Source: Riptortus pedestris (lineage: Eukaryota > Arthropoda > Insecta > Hemiptera > Alydidae). From it: DNA of 64,000 bases. This document shows, in pieces, positions 47,343 to 59,344 of the stretch (position 1 is the stretch's first letter; every line of letters starts with the position of its first letter). The notes under the pieces are model-generated. The model did no database searches and was not told the origin of the DNA. It worked only from the letters and a program-made list of their open reading frames with translations. Position numbers and translations under genes: made by a program. Location of the stretch: contig CM032229.1 of NCBI GenBank assembly GCA_019009955.1, positions 80,956,001-81,020,000 of the forward strand, written 5' to 3'.

Positions 47343-48009
47343 TCATATAAAAAGTCCGTCACGCAGGGGCTGCGTAACCTAAACAGATTTCCCACGTAAA
47401 TTTTAATAATAGATTAACCTACATAGGTACTACTAGCACAACTCCACAGTGAATATTAGGTGAATAAATACAAACTGTAATAAGAAATACCCCCCCCCCC
47501 CCTCCTCGGAAAGCGTCTCAAATGTAAACAAACAGGTCTGCCAACGGCTTTCAGTTATTGGTTTTCTTATTCGACACCGGAAAGAAAAACAATAACTGAA
47601 ACATCAGACTATAACATATTAATTTTATTGATAACAATGTACTATATCTAGTACTGTAATTTATAATGAATCATATTAAATTTCATCTAAATGAATCAAA
47701 TTTTAGTACTTAGTCCAAGAATTTAAGACGGGGGGGGGGAGGTGGATCACAAAAACACATTTGCATGTATCTCGTATATAAAGATCTCTGGAAAACAATA
47801 TTTGGTATTTAAGCTCCGAATAATGTGGATTACTATATAACAGAATATTGTTTACGTAACAAGAGTAGTAGTGGGGGTTTTTTCCTCTCTGAATTCGTGA
47901 TCCGATTTCAGGCATTAACGAGCTTGATTTATAGTTTTGTATTAAAGTGAGATAAATTTCAAGTTTAGTTATGATCAATAAGAATGAGTGGATATACGAA
48001 GGTGATCTT

Positions 48010-48060
<51 letters not shown>
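47343..48060 (-). mobile_element. HINE subfamily-2 copy
   Basis: It starts with the 3' hairpin (GTCCGTCACGCAGGGGCTGC, 47,354-47,373) just after an AAAAA run, and carries the 'aacaaacaggtctgcc...accggaaagaaaaacaat' block and a C/G-run pair at 47,490 and 47,731. It breaks off at a TA tract (48,014-48,062) where the minus-strand Helitron begins. The HINE 5' end is lost. Confidence 0.6.
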
Positions 48061-48061
<1 letters not shown>

Positions 48062-48220
48062 TATACTAGCTAAGATACCCGGCTTCGCTCGGGAAATCAT
48101 TAGAGGCTGAATATTGAGGGTATTTTTTATAGCAAGGCTTCAATGTGTACAATTATACATCCTGTCTGGGCATGTTATTTTTCCATAAGGGAAATGTAGA
48201 GGACTTATACAATAGAAAAA

Positions 48221-48680
48221 GTCCGTCACGCAGGGGCTGCGTAAACTAAGCAGATTTCCTGCGTGAAGTTTTACAATAGAAAAATTTCAGAATAGAGAGT
48301 CAAACAGCTACGGGAACGGCCCGAACTAGCTCTTGACGGAAACTCACGACTAGACCCGAAGTTAGCCGATCTCATCTCAGAAGCTGAAAACAGAAAAATG
48401 CAAATATCTCGGTTAATATTCAAGATAGAGAATAAATATATATAACATTATTTATAGTAAATTTAATTTGCAATAAGATTGATTCTATATAAGTTTTCGA
48501 TCCGACGTATAGTAACGGAGATATTTCGAATTTTCGAACATTCTCCCCTCTAAACCCCCCCTCCCACTGATCCGATTTCAGCCATTAACGAACTTGATCG
48601 AGTTTGATAACGATCAAACGAAAATTGCGACCGCTAGAGCGTTAACAGACAAATATATCTATCTATCTATCTATCTATCC

Positions 48681-48764
<84 letters not shown>

Positions 48765-48884
48765 TTGAACGGACCTCATTTTCGTCATCACCTGGGTAGG
48801 ATCGATGGACATTTGAAGAAATTTTTCGAAACTCGCGTCATGAGTACGACCTCAATAGCTGATTTCCCTCAAGGGAAATCTGCT
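48221..48884 (-). mobile_element. HINE, complete copy
   Basis: This 664-bp copy shows the whole architecture. On the minus strand: 5' palindrome AGCAGATTTCCC-TTGA-GGGAAATCAGCT (48,857-48,884), the GACGAAAATGAGGTCCGTTC block, a (TA)n tract with a (TAGA)n part (48,654-48,759), the interior with its G-run, GGGAAATCTGCT (inverse of the 5' motif), the hairpin ACGCAGCCCCTGCGT, and GACGGAC next to T5. This matches DINE-1/Helentron-associated elements: subterminal inverted repeats, central microsatellite, 3' stem-loop, T-rich target and no target duplication. It has no coding capacity. Confidence 0.78.
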
Positions 48885-49369
48885 AAAAATTGATTTTAAA
48901 AGAGTACATGAAAACTATTTCCCAGGCAATCCCTCTCTACTGTTTGACACTCCGTGAATAATTCAAATCATGATCATGGATAGCATTTATTATAATTAAA
49001 TAGAATCTATAATGCACATATTTTCTGTCGAACCCACTCCGAGCACACATCGTTTAGAATTACTCGGTTATAAGTAGAAAGAAATTCCAATAGTGCCAAC
49101 ATTTAACAGGAAATAAGTTAACACAATTAACTGTGTGGGTCTCCGTCCAACTTACCCTTCCGCTTGAGATTTATAACCTCACTAATGCGAATTATACGTA
49201 GATCTACCATATAAGTCTAAAAAGCATAACATTATTCAGCTTATATCAAATAAACATTAATTAGTAATAATGCAATTGGTTATAATTGGTGGGGCTATAG
49301 TTTAGCGTATACCTAGTTTATACTTTGTTAAACATCAAAAGTTACTCTAAATAATAAAACATATAACAT

Positions 49370-49606
49370 GGGGCTCAGGTTAGCCATGCGAGTTAAAGCG
49401 TTGACCTTTATCTCACATGGTAAACCTAGAGTGGCGAGTTCGATTCTTGCCTGGGCAAAGGAAATTATTTAGTGACGAAATTCATTAAATAACGTCCTAT
49501 AATCCCACCCTGGCTAGAAAAGGGTGGTAACCTGTAGATAACCCGTCCCGATTAGCCTAAGTTGCAAAAAGTGGACGTTAATAAATAATAATAATAAAAT
49601 AAAAAC
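49370..49606 (+). repeat. tRNA-derived SINE, fullest copy
   Basis: The 5' part reads GGGGCTCAGGTTAGCCATGCG (A-box region TAGCCATGCGAG) and, about 45 bp later, GAGTTCGATTC (B box GGTTCGANTCC type), the RNA polymerase III internal promoter of a tRNA-derived head. The body includes CCACCCT...AGGGTGG, a perfect hairpin, and ends GTGGACGTTAATAAATAAT plus AAT/A-rich tail. Partial copies at 1,031, 4,003/5,017, 5,222 and 8,965 share the same body, so this is a family and not a single tRNA gene. Confidence 0.8.
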
Positions 49607-50368
49607 CGGGAATGTGCATGGGATAAAAGGCTTCCCGGATACCCCCCCCCCTTTGTCCGTAGAAATCCAAAATAACTTATTTTCATGGAGGAGAGATGCT
49701 AATATTACATACCAAATTTTGATTTTTCGGTTGTCTTAAGCGCGCAATAAAATTCTTGACTTCCGCTATAGGTTTTAGCCTTATATCTTGTTTTTACTTC
49801 GGCATACGAAAAAAGTATATAAAACAAAAGTTACTTAAAATAACACAATTAACTACGTATGTTACGTGCATCCGCTAAAAATCAACGGGAAACGGAATAT
49901 CGCAATTTTTCATTTCAGGCCTCCCTCATAACTCCCGTTTGGACCTAAAAATTTTAATGTAGCTGTTAAGCATGGAAAAATTAATGGTAATTCACATACC
50001 GAGTTTTGTTAAGTTCGGTTCAACCGTTAGTGCCCAACAAAATTGTTGGCTTCCGCTTTAGTTTTTAATGTATATCTCGTTTATACTTTGTTATTCGGGA
50101 AAAGTGAATATAAGAAAAGTTGCTTTAAATAACAAAATAAACTACTTTTTGTCATGTGCATATTTGCAGAAAAACCAGTAGAAAACGAAACACTGCTATT
50201 TTTAAGTTCATGCCTCCCATACAACCCCCACTCCTGCCCGTCCCTAGAAATGTTGGCTAACAGGGATGTACGTCCAGTTGATCTCTCGCTAAAACTCTGA
50301 TCACGAATCTCTTGAGTCTCGGGGGTGGCTAAAGATCTCGATGATCTATAATGCCAACAGAATATATA

Positions 50369-52108
50369 TCTATCTATATATATATAAAATTGTAACCTCT
50401 GTCTGTACATTGATTTTTTTCGCGAAATTTCACGATAACTTTTCGTTTCACATGTCATAGACACCATAACTGCATTTTGTTTCTTTGGTGTCTGTTTGTT
50501 TGTTTGTTTGTTTATTTGTTTGTTTGTTTATTTGTTTGTTTGTTTGTTTGTTACCTTTTCACGCATAAACGGCTGAACCGAATTTTATGAAACTTGGTAT
50601 GTATATTACTACTAGCCCAACTTAGACTTTAGGCTATATTAATATTCTCTGAGACGAACAGGAGTGGGGGTTATAAGGGAGGCCTAAAATTAAAAATAGC
50701 GATATTTCATTTCCTATTGCTTTTTCAGCAAATATGCATATAACAAAAGTTGTTTATTTTGTAATTTAGAGTAACTTTTGTTATATGCACTTTTGCCGTA
50801 TACGGAAGTATAAATGAGTTATACGCTAAAAACTATAGCGGGAGTCCACAATTTTTTTTTGGCACAAAAGACTCAACCGAACTAAACCAAACTCACTATG
50901 TGAATTAGTACTAACGATTTCCTTATAATAAGCCATACTAACATTTCTAGGGACGGGCAGGAGTGAGGGTTATCAGGGAGGCCTGAAATTAAAAATAGCG
51001 ATATTTCGTTTCCTATTGCTTTTTCAGCAAATATGTACATTACAAAAGTTGTTTATTTTGTTATTTAGAGTAACTTTTGTTATATGCACTTTTGCCGTAT
51101 ACGGAAGCATAAATGAGTTATATGCTATAAACTATAGCGTGAGTCCACAATTTTATTTCGCACTTAAGACTCAACCGAATTAAACCAAACTCGATATGTG
51201 AATTAGTACTTACGCCTTCATTATAATAAGCTATACTAACATTTCTAGGGACGGGCAGGAGTGGGGGTTGTAAGGGAGGCCTGAAATTAAAAATAGCGGT
51301 ATTTTGTTTCCTATTGCTTTTTCAGCAAATATGTACATTACAAAAGTTGTTTATTTTGTTATTTAGAGTAACTTTTGTTATATGCACTTTTGCCGTATAC
51401 GGAAGCATAAATGAGTTATATGCTATAAACTATAGCGTGAGTCCACAATTTTATTTCGCACTTAAGACTCAACCGAATTAAACCAAACTCGATATGTGAA
51501 TTAGTACTTACGCCTTCATTATAATAAGCTATACTAACATTTCTAGGGACGGGCAGGAGTGGGGGTTGTAAGGGAGGCCTGAAATTAAAAATAGCGGTAT
51601 TTTGTTTTCTTTTGGTTTTTCTGCAAATATTCACATGACTAAAGTTGTTTAGTTTGTTATTTAAAGTAACTTTTGTTATATTCACTTTTGCCGTATAGCT
51701 AAGCATAAATGAGTTATACGGTATAAACTATATAAACTAAACTGTATTAGCACTAACGCCTTCCTTATAATAAGCCATACTAACATTTCTAGGGACGGGC
51801 AGGAGTGGGGGTTTTAAGGGAGGCCTGAAATTAATAATAATGATTTCCTATTGGGGTTCGGCAAATATGCACATAACAAAAGTTGTTTATTTTGTTATTT
51901 AGAGAAATTTGCTCAACTCTTCTTTTCAATATGAACTACTACATAAAAAAATAATTTTATTATTAACAAATGCCAACAACGGGTATTAACCCTAAACACT
52001 GGAACGGGTAAATGTCAAAATATTGTGCAAAGTAAAGCCTTGCCAGAAATATACCATCACCATTCAGCCTCAAATGAATTCCCGAGCGAAGCCGGGTATC
52101 TGAGCTAG
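50369..52108 (+). mobile_element. Helitron with five 298-bp monomers, copy 4
   Basis: The 5' end is TCTATCTATATATATATAAAATTG. A (TGTT)n/(TTTG)n stretch lies at 50,487-50,551. GGAGTGNGGGTT marks stand at 50,661, 50,960, 51,258, 51,556 and 51,802. The units beginning near 51,010 and 51,310 are almost identical over their full length, showing recent internal duplication. The tail and CCCGAGCGAAGCCGGG...CTAG|T end match copies 1, 2 and 5. Confidence 0.8.
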
Positions 52109-52139
52109 TATATATATATATATAAAATCTAATGGGTAG

Positions 52140-52900
52140 AAACCATGAGCATTTCAAAGGGGGGGGGAAATTAAACCTTTATTAGAGTTGTTTATTGGAG
52201 AAGGATTTCCAATTATGTTTCCATTCGAGAAATTCCAGTAGATAAGGGAGACTAGAGTGAAGGAGTAATTGAAGGGTGCTCGAGGAGAGGTTGAGGGTGT
52301 AAAACTGGAGCACTTGACTAGCAGGCCCAAGGAGCCAGTCCACCATAACCTACATAGATATCCACCTTTCTTAATAATCCAATACTTCCGAATATCTTTA
52401 TCAGTCCAAGTTCTTGTAAAAATGTCTTTCCCCTTTTTTGTTTTTCAGGAGTGGTTACTCTCAATTTACATTTTTAAGTTAATAATAGCATAGATAACGT
52501 AGAGGTTCGGTGAAACAATCTTGGTGTATGGTCTTCTATTGGCCCTCGTGTTAGCCTCAGAGAAATTCAGTAGTTTTTTTCAGTTGCAGGTGACCAGCCT
52601 GCGCAACTATTACTCAAGCCCAAGAAGCAACTTTTTGGTCGTAACTCTATTCCAACTTCCCCTTGGAGTATTTATTATATTACACTTTATAGGCAGCAAG
52701 TGGGGGCCTTTCCCACATGTCTTACCACTGCAAATTACATTTCTTACAAGCACTGTTTCCAGTTTCAGTTCACACAGTTCTTTGCCACTTCATTAATTTG
52801 ACGAGGCTTCTAAACCACCAACAAACACTGTTTTCTGAGAACCCAATCTCATCAATTTTTGAGATGCAGGACGGCGAAGAAAGTTGATCTTAGATAGGAA
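52140..52900. other. No gene recognised
   Basis: Unique-looking sequence with short frames only (for example 91 codons from 52,521) that show no family resemblance. Confidence 0.5.
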
Positions 52901-52904
52901 CAAA

Positions 52905-53165
52905 CAAACGAATGCCTCGTTCCTTCACAGTTATTTATTCTATGTGACAGAGCGCTTTCGTATTACACGCTCCATCGTCAGAGCCTTCTTCACAATGCAT
53001 TCCTAGACCCCACACACCCTTTCCTTCCTGGAGTCACAAGGAATCCTTGGCTCCTCTAGCCTCCATGTGAAAAGGGCTCTGGTGATAGAGCGTGTGCTCC
53101 GAATCGCTCTACCGTATAGAATAAAATTAACTGTGAAGGAATGAGGACTTTGTTGGTTTGTTCTT
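52905..53165. repeat. Fold-back element with Penelope-like boxes in each arm
   Basis: Two ~90-bp imperfect inverted arms (ACAAACAAACGAATGCCTCG...ACGCTCCATCGTCAGAGCC and its partner) surround about 80 bp of unique centre. In the left arm, minus strand, CTCTGACGAT precedes GGAGCGTG...TAC and GAAAGCGCTC. In the right arm, plus strand, CTCTGGTGAT precedes AGAGCGTGTGCTCC and GAATCGCTCT. It may be an inverted pair of Penelope-like ends from a family other than that at 34.3 kb. Confidence 0.55.
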
Positions 53166-53885
53166 ACCCGTATTCCACTTATATGTTTTGACTTCATTTC
53201 AATTTTTGGTTCTTTTTAGAGATCTCTCTCTTCCTTGTGGATTTCTTAATATTCAGGGTCAGTCAGATTTGCACCAGGGTTCGTTATAGCGATAAAGACC
53301 AAGCGAACCTTTGACCATCTTAAATAAACCTGTTTTGGAAGCAAAGCAACCGGATCGTTCATCGATAACCTTTGTATGACTTAGGGGATCAAAAGGTTTC
53401 CTGAAGATTTTCAATCTAATGCCGAACCTATCCCGCACTATTTCCAAGCTTAAGACATGTGTAAGTACCCACTAACCTCTACAACTATTACTCCCTATCA
53501 CGACTACTCGTTTTAGTACCTGGGGATGTAGAGTTCAAAGATTTAGATTAGGCTCACTAGGCCTAAAACTCTACTATTTTCGAGCATGTGATTTATATCA
53601 ATGAATTTATCAAAATATTATATGCAATGAAATTCATTATTTGGGAAGATAATAATTGTTCCAATGAAAAAGGCTATCTCCAGTTGCCGAAAACTCTGTT
53701 AGAACCACTAGGAGACCATGAATACTATATTTTGTCACTTTCATTAATGACCCTGTCATGATTTTTCTTATATCTAAGAATTATGAATTGTAGTTCTTGT
53801 TATTAGGAAAGTCCAGGCCCTTTTGAAAATATAGTTTACATCATCCTGCCAATGTTAACCATAAGATATAGATTTATAAATTCGG

Positions 53886-53929
<44 letters not shown>

Positions 53930-54618
53930 TATATAAATAAATATAAGTATTATACGGATAGGGTAAAACGATGAATTATGAAGTCTGAGGAGAATAACTT
54001 TATTCTCTGCTGAAAAGTTTCCATGGAAACTTTCACTCTATAAATTTCCATTTAAGAAGAAATTAAGCTGAATAGTAATTGAAAATTATTGTCTAATGCT
54101 TTTATGATAACGATCCAAATATTCGGAAGCGCTCTCTTTTAATATTCTTAGGACGTAGAGCACGTGAAGTAAATTACGTACCCGAAGTACCCGTATTACT
54201 AAGTCGCTGTTCGCCATATTCTCTGTAATGGAACTCGACTTGCGTTAATGTTTCTCCAAATGTTTCTCTGCTTTTTCTAGGGATTACAACTGTGAGTGTA
54301 AGTTTATAGTCATTTCTGGAAAAGGCAATAAGGGATAATCTATTTCATAGGAAATAGAGGAAACTGGAATATGTACAAGAGCACGATCTGAGCCCTGTTA
54401 GTGGCAACAATTGTGAATTCCCTGCAGCCAGAGAGAAAATCTGACATAAACTACATAAAGTTTATGCACTTGTTATTTCTCTTCTTTTTATTATTTTCTT
54501 TATCCCATTTTAGATAAGAGAGGGAGATCACGTTATATCGTAATTTTATGCTTTTACTGTTATATGGCCAATCTTCTGGAAAACATTCTTCCTACAATTG
54601 TTATTATTGTGACGTATC
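53166..54618. other. No gene recognised; (TA)n at 53,893-53,926
   Basis: Apart from the TA tract I see no repeat family or coding signal. Confidence 0.5.
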
Positions 54619-54622
54619 TTTT

Positions 54623-54724
54623 AGCAGATTTCCCTTGATGTCGTACTCATGACGCGAGTTTCGAAAAATTTCTTCATATGTCCATCGATCTTACCCAGGA
54701 GATGACGAAAATGAAGTCCGTTCT

Positions 54725-54787
<63 letters not shown>

Positions 54788-55237
54788 CTGTTAACGCTCT
54801 AGCAATTTTCGTTTGATCGATACCAAACTCGATATTTAAACGTGTTATGCAAAAATAAAGATCAAGTTCGTTAATGGCTAAAATCGGATCAGTGGGAGGG
54901 GGGGTTTAGAGGGGACGATTTTCGAAAATTCGAAATATCTCCGTTACTATACGTCGGATTGAACAATTATATAGAATCAATCTTATTGCAAATTTAATTT
55001 ACTATAAATAATGTTATATACATTTATTCTGTATCTTGAATATTAACCGAGATATTTGCATTTTTCTGTTTTCAGCTTCTGAGATGAGATCGGCTAACTT
55101 CGGGTCTAGTCGTGAGTTTCCGTCAAGAGCTAATTCGGGCCTTTCCCGTAATTGTTTGACTCTCTACTCTGAAATTTCTCTATTATAAACTTCACGCGGG
55201 AAATCTGCTTAGTTTACGCAGCCCCTGCGTGACGGAC
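54623..55237 (+). mobile_element. HINE, complete copy, plus strand
   Basis: It starts TTTT|AGCAGATTTCCCTTGATG and ends CCCCTGCGTGACGGAC|TTTTTTT, with the 3' hairpin at 55,216-55,231 and a TA tract at 54,729-54,782. The 5' palindrome is damaged (its second arm is missing the GGGAAATC part). It gives the same limits as the copy at 48,221 in opposite orientation. Confidence 0.78.
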
Positions 55238-55244
55238 TTTTTTT

Positions 55245-55694
55245 GTAACAAAGATATTGACGGGAACTTTTTTTTTAATTTAAACTATATGTAAACCTCT
55301 CCTGCTCATCTGATTTTCACAATAAGACAATATTTGATGAAATGTTAAATTCTCATCTCTAATGTCATATGCTCTTTAAATTCTTTTACTCCTGTGGTTT
55401 GGGGTTAGAATTGACCCTAGATTCAGTTTTACAGGGAGTTGGAAACCACCGTCGATACCAGTCCCAAGCGTGGGTTAAAAGATGATTCAGCTTGGGGAAT
55501 TGGCATCCTCGCCACAATAAAAAAAAATCACTTGCCAAAATCTGCCTGTATGACAAATTAATCTGAAAACAATGAGAGAATGGTGATACCGTTCCCGGGG
55601 CAACCCCATTCGGATTCGCATACGGGGGGGAGAGGGGGAGGGGTGGATGTTCCATTGCAAACCATTTTTTAGCATGTGTTTTGTAAAACTGAAA
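55245..55694. other. Unassigned; open minus-strand frames without homology
   Basis: Two overlapping minus-strand frames (55,386-55,655 and 55,487-55,705) contain no motif I recognise. A G-run at 55,624-55,640 suggests old repeat DNA. Confidence 0.4.
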
Positions 55695-55697
55695 ACT

Positions 55698-56135
55698 TCC
55701 GTCACGCAGGGGCTGCGTAAACTAAGCAGATTTCCCTCGTGAAGTTTAACAATAGATAAATTTCACGAGAGCCGAGCAGTTATGGAAACTACCTTTTGAC
55801 TGAAAATCACGACTAGACCCGAAGTTAGACGATCTCATCTCGTCCGTTACAATTAATAAAAATGCAAATATTTCTGTTAATATTCAAGATAGAGAATAAA
55901 TGTATATAACAATATTTATAGTAAATTTAATTTGCAATGCGATTGATTCTATTCGACTTTTCGATCCGACGTATAGTAACAGAGATATTTTGAAAATCCT
56001 TCCCTCGAACTCCCCCCCCCCCCCTCCACTAGTCCGATTTCAGCCAATAACGAAATTGATCTTTATTTTTACATACAACGTTTAAATATCGAGTTTGATA
56101 ACGATCAAGGAATTGCGACCGCTAGAGTGTTCAGG

Positions 56136-56202
<67 letters not shown>

Positions 56203-56949
56203 GGTGGGGCAAAAAGTATGAACCTGTTCTGAGCGGCTATCACTCGGCTTGTGGTGGTGTGGGGAAGAGGGCCAGGTCTTTGTTGTGGGAGTGAGAGGGT
56301 ATAGTTTTCAGTAGCATTGGTCGTTACTTTTTCGAGGATGTCACTGTCACTGCTGAGAGTTATGTGACTATGCTAGAAGAGTTTTTTGAACCTCAGCTGG
56401 AAGAATTGAGTGAAGCAACAAATCTGGGAGACATCTGGTTCCAACAGGACAGAGCTATATCCCACAATTCTAGGATTTCATGGTCGGATTGAGACAAAAT
56501 GTTCCCTCAGCGCTCCATCACTGTGAGAGGTGATGTGGAGTCAGCTGCACGCTCACCTGATTTGAGCATTTGTGACTTTTTCTTTTGGGAGTACCTAAAG
56601 GAAAAGGTTTTTAACACATCGCCCACATACCCTGGAAGAACTTATGGACAGAATCAGGGAGGAAGTTATGGCCATAGCCATCCAAATGTGCAGAAGAGTT
56701 GTTGAAAACTTCAGAATTCGCCTTCAAGAGTGTATCACTGCTGATGGCTGCCATCTTTCTGATATCATCTTGAAAACTTAACATAAAAAAACTAGATTCT
56801 GTACTGAATAAAGAAAAATAAACATAATTTCCTATAAGTTTAGTTGTTTTTGTTTTACATCCCTTTAAAACCGGTTCAAACCTTTTGCCCCAACCTGTAT
56901 ATATATATATATATCGATCCTACCTAGGATATGACGAAAATAAGGTCCG

Positions 56950-57001
<52 letters not shown>

Positions 57002-57115
57002 CGGACCTTATTTTCGTCATCTCCTGGGTAGGATCGATGGACATTTGAAAATACTTTTTGAAAATCGCGTCATGAGTACGACCTCAATAGCTGATTTTCC
57101 TTAAGGGAAATCTGC
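55698..57115 (-). mobile_element. HINE split by a mariner-like element
   Basis: The 3' hairpin and GGGAAATCTGCT lie at 55,700-55,733 (reverse complement), and the 5' palindrome CCTTAAGGGAAATCTGCT at 57,098-57,115. The central TA tract is expanded and broken into 56,142-56,199 and 56,898-57,000; the mariner fills the gap. A second 5'-side fragment (ATCGATCCTACC...GGTCCGTTC at 56,914-56,952) lies inverted beside the normal one and forms a palindrome with it around the TA tract. Confidence 0.68.
56200..56897 (+). mobile_element. Mariner-like transposon relic inside a (TA)n tract
   Basis: TA flanks the ends CAGGGTGGGGCAAAAAGTAT and, inverted, CAGGTTGGGGCAAAAGGTTT. The 698-bp interior encodes the catalytic half of a transposase in broken frames: IWFQQDRAISHNS near 56,435-56,475 (second acidic residue) and SPDLSICDFFFWEYLKEKVF near 56,555-56,615. 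The helix-turn-helix region is missing, so this is a deleted, inactive copy. Confidence 0.8.
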
Positions 57116-58732
57116 TAAAAGTACTTTAACTCAATATCGGAGCTTGTAATGTGCAGAGCATATTGCATTCAAGTGCAAGTAGAACGTGGGAGACTGCGCT
57201 GAAGTAAATAGATTCAGTGACACTGCCGGAGATCCAGCAGAGAGAATTTGATACTGTTTATCTTACTGAATATGTTCTAATTAATAGTGTTGCTAAGAGA
57301 TACGAGAGATCACCAGGTGTATGATTAAAACAAATCGTGGGCACGCGCTATTGGGATTCTCGATTATCAGTAACAGACTTGTCTAGCTTCCTCAATTCTA
57401 ATCCAATCAAATCAAATTTGTTAACGTTTCTCTTTATCTTTGAGGGACAGCCGTATATTTCGCATTGCCGCATTATGGGAACTGTGGCGGTTATAAGTTA
57501 TAATTTACCACATTGTACCACCTGATGAGTGATAATCATCATCTGTTCATTATGTTCCAATTGATATTTATAAATCAACCTCGATATGTTCAGACAAATT
57601 TGTCCAGAACTTAAGCGTTTCCTCCATAATTGATTTTTTACAAGAAATTTCCACACAAATCATCTTTCCACCTCCTGAGGGTGGAGTTTCTGACGTACTG
57701 TACTATAGAGGAACCAATTGATTTGGTTCAATGCAACTTGCTATAAAGATTTGTTTCCTTGTTCTTTACTCTTACTATGAACTTACTTAATTTCTAATTT
57801 TTATTTAGTTTTGTATTTGAATGACTGCTTTTCATTTATCCTTAGCCAAGAATTTGATAAATGGGTGGTCTTATTTCAGTTTTGTTTTAACTCTTTTTTA
57901 GTTTTGAAGAAACTCTTTTTTAGCTGATCCTGAATTTTTATAATTTTATATTTTGGGAAAATAGTGGATTGCACGTTTTGTGATTTATATTTTGTTTTTT
58001 AAATGGCCACATGGAGTCGCAATGTTCGTTGTCAATTAAATGTTAATTATATTGTTAATGTTTACTGAACCATTACAAAAGTTAGTCCGTCCCACTTTCC
58101 ATTTATAGCATACGATTAACCACTACCCTCTGCTATAAATAATATTTTCCAAATTCCTCCCTCCGATTGTTCCTCATTAACAATTTATTATCTGTTCCTC
58201 TGAAATTTCATCATCTATTTCCAACTGCTGGCAGTCCCTGGCGGCTCCAAGCGATTATATAAATGCACCGATATGAACAGCAAGCAATTAATGCTACCAT
58301 GTAATTAGTGTTTAGCACATATGGTCCATTGTCCTCTAACCAATATAATATCAAACTATATCTGTTAATTCTGTAACAGCAATGGTCAATGCAAGCTTAT
58401 TCAGGACCAGAATAGCACACATAACAGCCACATTGGGATATTTTTATAATTATTTTAAATTTTTAGTGGAATCAAATTAATACCAAGCTTTACACAAGAA
58501 CTAACTTGAACCATATCTTGACAGCAATTCATAGAAATGTGTTCAGGAAGAGTGAAAATGTTTGCTTGAGGTTTTATCTTGACTTTACGTGACTGAAACA
58601 CATAAACACACACACTCCCCCCCCCCCACACACACAATATTCCAATGAAATTATCAATGAAAATGAATAATGTAATGTGCAATAAAAGCACATACATCAT
58701 ATAAGAGTGTACGATAGACAAAAAGAAAATTA
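57116..58732. other. No gene recognised
   Basis: Unique AT-rich sequence. A short C-run with CA repeats lies at 58,605-58,635. No domain or transposon end was recognised. Confidence 0.5.
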
Positions 58733-59281
58733 TGGCACCCTGTGGCTGCATATACTAAGTAAATTTTCCAAGGACTGGATGACACACTGTTGTCTCATCT
58801 CATCATATTTCTCTATTCTCTGTAAAAATGCTAAGAGGATTAGACGGGGTTTACCGAACGCTGATAAAAAGAAAGTACCAACAACTCAATTAATACTTGA
58901 GTCACGAGAAAATGTATGGATCAACAATTGTAGAACATAAAAAGTGTAACAAGATAGGTTCTGTAGTATTTTCTGACCCAACTCATAATAACGGAGATAT
59001 TTTGGTTTTTCTTATACCCTCCATTATTCCTCGTCCGATTTCATCCAATAACGAATATGATCTTTAGTGTTGAATAAAACCGTTGAACATCGAGCACGGT
59101 ACAACATTAGGAGGACAACATTTACAGGAAATTAGATTTTCAACTAAATTAGTTAGAAGCAATTTTTCTAACTCATAATAATGGAATTTTCCAAATTCTC
59201 CCTCTAAGCCCCCTCTTCCCTCTAGTTCGATTTCAGCCCTTAACAAATTTAATCTTTAGTTTTATAAGAGAAGCTTATACA
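58733..59281 (-). mobile_element. Decayed HINE
   Basis: A degraded 3' end (CACCCTGTGGCTGCATATACTAAG) and interior blocks (CCCAACTCATAATAACGGAG, TTTCATCCAATAACGAATATGATCTTTAG) are visible. The 5' half is replaced by the next Helitron. Confidence 0.5.

Positions 59282-59344
<63 letters not shown>

Larger units (their letters stand above)
48066..50262 (-). mobile_element. Long Helitron variant, minus strand, split by a HINE and a SINE
   Basis: On the minus strand the 3' end is CCCGAGCGAAGCCGGG then TATCTTAGCTAG, with T outside. Bases 48,070-48,220 and 48,890-49,365 match the unique region of the element at 37,309-39,745. Diverged 298-bp monomers occupy about 49,640-50,262. The 5' block is absent, so the copy is 5'-truncated. 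The HINE at 48,221 and SINE at 49,370 are later insertions. Confidence 0.65.

Noticed and set aside
49370..49460. Functional tRNA gene
   Set aside because: A and B boxes are present but the cloverleaf is poor and the same sequence recurs with a shared non-tRNA body, so it is a SINE head.
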